64,000 nt of DNA from Nisaea nitritireducens. Its GTDB lineage: Bacteria > Pseudomonadota > Alphaproteobacteria > Thalassobaculales > Thalassobaculaceae. The notes under the pieces were generated by a model. The model searched no databases. It was not told the origin of the DNA and saw only the letters and a program-made list of their open reading frames with translations. The translations under genes were made by a program, and so were the position numbers. Shown here piece after piece: positions 59,813 to 64,000 of the stretch (position 1 is the stretch's first letter; the number at the start of each line of letters is the position of its first letter). The stretch is from NCBI RefSeq assembly GCF_014904795.1, contig NZ_JACZFS010000010.1, forward strand, positions 62,001 through 126,000, written 5' to 3'.

Positions 59813-61807
59813 ATGTCTGACCGGCCAATCGAGACACCTGCGGAAGGCCCGATATCGGCCAATCTTGCCTGGAAAGAGGACCACGCGCCTTTTTCCGGCC
59901 GGTTCGGGGACGTCTATTTCTCGGCGGAAGACGGCCTCGCGGAAACGCGGCATGTCTTCCTCGAGGGAAATGGCCTGCCGTCGGCATGGGCCGGGAAAAC
60001 TGATTTCACTATCGCGGAAACCGGCTTTGGAACCGGGCTGAATTTCTGTGCTGCGGTTCAGCTGTGGCTGGAAACCCGTCCTCGGGACGGTCTGCTGCAT
60101 TATGTCAGCGTTGAAGGTTTTCCTCTGAGCGCGGATGAATGTTTCCGAGCGCTCGCGCACTGGCCTGAACTGGATTCTATCGCGAGCGCATTGCGGGACC
60201 GTTATCCGGACCCCGTACCCGGAATGCACCGCATTCATTTCCAGGATTGGGGCGTTGTCCTCACGCTGGCCATCGGTGAGGCGGGGGTGGTGCTATCCGG
60301 CCTGCATGGACGGATAGATGCCTGGTTCCTTGATGGATTTGCCCCCTCCAAGAACCCGGAAATGTGGCGTGACGAGGTCTTGTCCGAAGTTGCAAGGCTG
60401 GCGGTTCCGGGCGGAAGCCTTGCCACCTTCACTGCGGCGGGGGCTGTCCGGAGAAGTCTTGCGGCACAGGGTTTCGAGATCCGCAAGGTGCCCGGCTTCG
60501 GGCGGAAGAGAGAAATGGTCGTCGCGCGAAAGGTGCCTGATTCGCCGGGCAGCCGGGGGCCTTTGTCCGCGCGGGCAGTGACGATCCGCGAGCGGTCGCG
60601 GCTGGACCGGGTTGCAATTGTGGGCGGCGGTATAGCGGGCGCGTCTCTGATCAGGGCCTTGCGGCGGCGCGGCATGGATCCGGTCTTGTATGACGGTGCC
60701 GGGCCTTGCGCGGGAGCGTCCGGCAATGCTTACGCACTTGTGACGCCAAGGATGGACGCCGGAGACAGTGCCGTCGCACGGTTTTTTGCGGCGGCTTACC
60801 GGTATGCGATTGCCCAATATGGCGAGGGGGCGGGGTGGGATCCGTGCGGCGTGCTTGTCATGCTGGAAGACGAGGAGACGCTGGTGCGGGCCGGAAAGGC
60901 CCAGGGTTTTGCCTGGCAGCCGGCGGCGAGCGGCAGTTTGCTTGACCGGGCACAGGCCAGTCTGCAGACGGGGATAGAACTGGATTGTCCGGGGCTGTTC
61001 TATCGCTCTGCGGGACTTCTGCAAACAACGCGCCTGATCCGTGACTGGATCGGCTCAACAACGATTATCGAAACCGACATCGACCGGATATCACGGACCG
61101 CTCATGGATACTCACTGTTGGACTCAAACGGAGGTCTTGCCGGGGAGGCGGATGTCGTCATTCTAGCCGCGGGCGACGGTAATCGGCGCTTTGCCGATAC
61201 GCACTGGATCCCACTTTCCCCTGTGCGTGGGCAGCTTTCCGAGGTTCCTGCAACGGTTGCCGGCCGCAGCTTGAAATGTGCCTTGTCCTGGAGCGGATAT
61301 CTTTCGCCTGTGCGGGATGGACGTCACATGCTCGGCGCGACCAACGACAGGAGCAACAAGATCGGCGAGGACTGGGGCTGGGCCGTTCTTGAAGAGGACC
61401 ATCGCCACAACCACGAAAACATGCCGGAGTGCCTGGCGCATATTGTCGACAAGCCAAATGCCTCATGGTCCGGGCGGGCGCGGCTGCGGTCGGCGACACC
61501 CGATCGTGTTCCCCTGTTTGGCGCCGTTCCGGATGTCGCCGCTTTGGCTAACGCTTTTCGTAATCCTGCGGGTCGAGGCTATGTAACCTTTCCGGACGGC
61601 GATCTGTTGATCCTTGGGGGGCTGGGTTCGCGCGGCTTTGTTACGGCACCGCTTGCCGCCGAACTGCTCGTAGCCCGTCTGTTGGGGGAGGTTTGGCCTG
61701 TGGAGGAGTCTTTAGGTATCACTGGCGACCCAGCCCGGTTCGCGAGTAGGGCTCACCGGCATGCGCGGATAGACGAATTTCTAGGCTCACGTGTCTGGCG
61801 GGAATGA
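59813..61807 (+). CDS. mnmC: bifunctional tRNA mnm5s2U methyltransferase / cmnm5U oxidase MnmC, 664 aa
   Basis: The N-terminal methyltransferase (about residues 20-245) has IAETGFGTGLNF as the SAM motif and DAWFLDGFAPSKNPEMW. The C-terminal FAD oxidase (from about 263) begins VAIVGGGIAGASLIRAL and contains GNAYALVTPRMD. It converts cmnm5U34 to nm5U34 to mnm5U34 in tRNA wobble positions. The length is full for the fused form. It is probably co-transcribed with the cupin gene. Confidence 0.95.
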   Translation: MSDRPIETPAEGPISANLAWKEDHAPFSGRFGDVYFSAEDGLAETRHVFLEGNGLPSAWAGKTDFTIAETGFGTGLNFCAAVQLWLETRPRDGLLHYVSVEGFPLSADECFRALAHWPELDSIASALRDRYPDPVPGMHRIHFQDWGVVLTLAIGEAGVVLSGLHGRIDAWFLDGFAPSKNPEMWRDEVLSEVARLAVPGGSLATFTAAGAVRRSLAAQGFEIRKVPGFGRKREMVVARKVPDSPGSRGPLSARAVTIRERSRLDRVAIVGGGIAGASLIRALRRRGMDPVLYDGAGPCAGASGNAYALVTPRMDAGDSAVARFFAAAYRYAIAQYGEGAGWDPCGVLVMLEDEETLVRAGKAQGFAWQPAASGSLLDRAQASLQTGIELDCPGLFYRSAGLLQTTRLIRDWIGSTTIIETDIDRISRTAHGYSLLDSNGGLAGEADVVILAAGDGNRRFADTHWIPLSPVRGQLSEVPATVAGRSLKCALSWSGYLSPVRDGRHMLGATNDRSNKIGEDWGWAVLEEDHRHNHENMPECLAHIVDKPNASWSGRARLRSATPDRVPLFGAVPDVAALANAFRNPAGRGYVTFPDGDLLILGGLGSRGFVTAPLAAELLVARLLGEVWPVEESLGITGDPARFASRAHRHARIDEFLGSRVWRE

Positions 61808-61930
61808 TAATTTAACCATTAAAAAAGAAGTTTCTGAAAAGCTTGGGGCAGTGGGCTTACGGCTGTCTGTTCAGGCGGCTGTTACGAAAATTCCGGAATT
61901 TTCTCTGTGAAATCTGGAGAGGGAAGCAGG

Positions 61931-63916
61931 TTGAGCGGTTCGATCAAGTCGAATAACGGGATCTCGTCAGGTCTGAGAGCGCGCCTCACAGCGTCTCCTC
62001 TTGCTGTCGCCGGGATTGCATTTATCGCCGTTCTTTCCGTTACGCTTTACGCTCAGTTCACAATTGAAACGCGTGAGGATGAAGAGCAGGTAGCTCATCA
62101 TGTCTTTGCTCGCGCGCACATCGGCCAGAACCTGAAAAGCTATCTGGAATCTCGCTTCCTTTCGGTCAATGGCATTGTCGCGGCCCTGGGGAAGGAGAGC
62201 ACGCCGCCTGCTGAAATCGAGTTCGCTGAGCTGGCTCGTCCTTTTCACGAGAATTTCAGCGGGGTTCAGGCCGTTAACTGGATCGATCACACCGGTACGG
62301 CGCGCTGGATTGTACCGCTGGCAGGAAACGAGCAGGTCAAGGACAAGGACCTGACCGCTCTCAGTATTCCGAGCCGGGCCATCGCCGCCGCGCGTTCCGA
62401 TGGCCGGGCACATGCAACACCGCCGATCACATTGCTTCAGGGCGGCATTGGCTTTGCGAGTTATTTCCCGGTTACGCGAAATGGCGAAATCGCCGGTTTC
62501 ATCAATGTTGTGTTTCGTTTCGCCGACCTTCTAGACAGCATCGCCGGTCTGGATCCAAAAGGCTCGATTTCCGTCGCACTTCATTATGACGGCAAGTACG
62601 TGTTGTCGCAGTCTGAGGGGCCGCGTGGTGAGGATTACAAGTCGCTCTATTACGATCTGGAGATCCTTGATCGTACCTACCAGATTGAAATCCGGTCCCA
62701 CGAGGCGATCGTCAGTTATATCAATCCGATCCTGCTCATCGTCATCGTCAACCTGTTGTTTGCAGGCGCGATTTATCTGTTGGTGAAGCAGGTTGGCTTG
62801 TTGGCACGAAGCGAGTCACGGTTTCGCGATTATACAGAAATAGCCTTTGATTACCTTTGGGAGACCGACCGGGAACAACGGATTACCTACCTTTCGCCAC
62901 GCTTCGAGGAAATCGCCGGGCGCCCGGCGAGCGAATTTCTGGGGCGGAGGCTGAGAGATTGTAATATCCAGGCCGCGACCGACGACAGCCTCGCGGAGCA
63001 CGAGGAGATGATGGCCCGGAAAGAGCCGTTTGAGAATTTTGTGTTTGCCTCCACGGCCACGGACGGGACAAAGACGTGGATTTCGTCATCAGGAAAGCCC
63101 CGGTTCTCGGGAGGCGGTCGTTTCCTTGGCTACAGGGGGGCCGACCGGTCTATCAACGAGCAGGTGACGACTGAAAGGCGATTGCGTCGCGCTTGGGAGC
63201 ACGCGGAATCGGCCAATCAGGCAAAGAGCAATTTCCTCGCCGGGATGAGTCACGAACTGCGTACGCCACTTAACTCGATCATAGGCTTTTCAGAAATCAT
63301 CCGTGATCAGTTACTCGGCCCTGTCGGCAAGCCGCAATATGCCGAGTATGCCAGTGACGTTGTGTCATCCGGCCGGCATCTATTATCGCTGGTCGATGAT
63401 GTCCTGGACTTATCTAAGATAGAATCTTCCACATTCGAGCTGTCCGAAGACGAGATTGAACTTGCCGATACTTTTGAATTCGTCCGGCGTGGTTTCAGGC
63501 GGCATGCGGAAGCGCGGGGGATCGGCATTCACCTTGACGTCGCGGATGACGCGGCCTTTATCCGCGCGGATACGCGCATCGTGCGCCAGATGGTGATGAA
63601 CCTCGTTTCGAATGCCATAAAATTTACGGATTATGGCGGCACGATCAGGATCCTCTCTGAACGCGACGACAATGGAAGCGTGCACATCAAGGTCACCGAT
63701 ACCGGGGCCGGTATCCCCAAGGAACACCTTACCCGTGTGTTCGAGCCGTTTGTCCAGGTTCGTGAGACGGCATTATTGAGTCATGAGGGCTCCGGGCTCG
63801 GCCTGTCCCTGGTGAAAAGGTTTATTGAACTGCATGGCGGGACGATAGATCTGGAAAGTCGTGTTGGTGAAGGAACCTCCGTCGATCTTACCTTTCCCAA
63901 GCATCGCTCCAATTGA
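61931..63916 (+). CDS. sensor histidine kinase with CHASE-PAS-HisKA-HATPase, about 661 aa
   Basis: Membrane helices at about residues 22-42 and 263-285 flank a periplasmic domain of CHASE type (SYFPVTRNGEIAGFINVVFRF). A PAS domain follows (YLWETDREQRITYLSPRFEEIAG), then H-box SHELRTPLNSIIGFSE (His about 441), N-box MVMNLVSNAIKFT, G1 DTGAGIP and G2 GSGLGLSLVKR. TTG 61931 has GGAGAGG upstream and is preferred to GTG 61907. No response regulator gene is visible before the window ends, so its partner is unknown. Confidence 0.92.
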   Translation: MSGSIKSNNGISSGLRARLTASPLAVAGIAFIAVLSVTLYAQFTIETREDEEQVAHHVFARAHIGQNLKSYLESRFLSVNGIVAALGKESTPPAEIEFAELARPFHENFSGVQAVNWIDHTGTARWIVPLAGNEQVKDKDLTALSIPSRAIAAARSDGRAHATPPITLLQGGIGFASYFPVTRNGEIAGFINVVFRFADLLDSIAGLDPKGSISVALHYDGKYVLSQSEGPRGEDYKSLYYDLEILDRTYQIEIRSHEAIVSYINPILLIVIVNLLFAGAIYLLVKQVGLLARSESRFRDYTEIAFDYLWETDREQRITYLSPRFEEIAGRPASEFLGRRLRDCNIQAATDDSLAEHEEMMARKEPFENFVFASTATDGTKTWISSSGKPRFSGGGRFLGYRGADRSINEQVTTERRLRRAWEHAESANQAKSNFLAGMSHELRTPLNSIIGFSEIIRDQLLGPVGKPQYAEYASDVVSSGRHLLSLVDDVLDLSKIESSTFELSEDEIELADTFEFVRRGFRRHAEARGIGIHLDVADDAAFIRADTRIVRQMVMNLVSNAIKFTDYGGTIRILSERDDNGSVHIKVTDTGAGIPKEHLTRVFEPFVQVRETALLSHEGSGLGLSLVKRFIELHGGTIDLESRVGEGTSVDLTFPKHRSN

Positions 63917-64000
63917 ACTCCGTTGCCGATTTCAGTAAATTCTTATGTCTCTCTAATTGTATTAAAATCCTAATGGAAATGGATGGCGTTAACCTATAGG

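Noticed and set aside
1-64000. tRNA and rRNA genes, CRISPR arrays, insertion sequences, prophage or attachment sites
   Set aside because: I looked for regular spaced repeats, transposase motifs and tRNA-like cloverleaf arms in the gaps and found none; gaps are short and genes are of core type. A covariance-model search would be decisive.

Overview
The window looks like chromosome of a free-living, probably marine alphaproteobacterium of the Rhodospirillales type. The support is a GC content of about 60 percent with strong GC3 bias, dense short-spaced operons, and families typical of the group: MnmC, a CysN-CysC fusion, the ligase-associated repair set, a Zur of the alphaproteobacterial type and DUF3833/DUF1365. 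The genus is an inference. I see no rRNA or tRNA gene, insertion sequence, prophage or CRISPR array.

Layout. 1-10.7 kb: the end of an MFS transporter; a minus-strand run of unknown genes with an HD-domain hydrolase; a small secreted protein; an MFS transporter; two tandem EamA exporters; and a SPOR lipoprotein. 10.9-16.5 kb: a plus-strand catabolic operon of two amidohydrolases, a D-hydantoinase/dihydropyrimidinase and an N-carbamoyl-D-amino-acid hydrolase. 16.6-18.2 kb: three exported proteins that each carry a CxxxC motif, the last being a SCO1 copper chaperone. 18.2-24.8 kb: a flavin reductase-like protein, a TIGR04372-type glycosyltransferase, an AEC transporter, and a minus-strand zinc operon (zur, znuC, a COG0523 GTPase, an alcohol dehydrogenase) without znuA or znuB.

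25-33.9 kb is the most interesting region. Two convergent operons meet tail to tail. One encodes a DUF6134 protein, an SDR and an NTF2-like protein. The other encodes a photolyase, an FAD oxidoreductase, a DUF1365 protein, a cyclopropane-synthase-type methyltransferase, a GPH/MFS transporter and a DUF3833 lipoprotein. Each operon is preceded by the same promoter-like sequence, TGATCC-N16-CGTA, which resembles the target of ECF11 (RpoE-ChrR) sigma factors. The two operons therefore look like one singlet-oxygen or membrane-lipid stress regulon. No ECF sigma gene is in the window.

33.9-43.3 kb holds all four members of the ligase-associated DNA repair set (PdeM, Lhr-type helicase, exonuclease, ATP-dependent ligase) in two blocks. 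Between them lie a cold-shock gene, two small unknown genes, an enoyl-CoA hydratase and a SIS isomerase. 43.3-47 kb: a SufR-like regulator, a small protein, and sulfate activation (cysD, cysNC). 47-53 kb: a divergent pair for D-amino acids (a DauA-like dehydrogenase and an N-acyl-D-amino-acid deacylase), an isochorismatase-type hydrolase, a PilZ protein, an amidase and a VOC protein. 53-56.2 kb: a second zinc operon of the Zrg type (DUF2796, ABC ATPase, FtsX permease, DUF3299) with a good Zur box. 56.2-64 kb: small proteins, a YcgN protein, an alpha/beta hydrolase, an SDR, a cupin, MnmC and a hybrid-domain sensor histidine kinase.

Two themes link distant parts of the window: use of D-amino acids (D-hydantoinase plus D-carbamoylase at 14-16.5 kb; D-aminoacylase plus D-amino-acid dehydrogenase at 47-50 kb), and metal handling (two zinc loci and one copper locus). 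All annotation is by reading; no database search was run.
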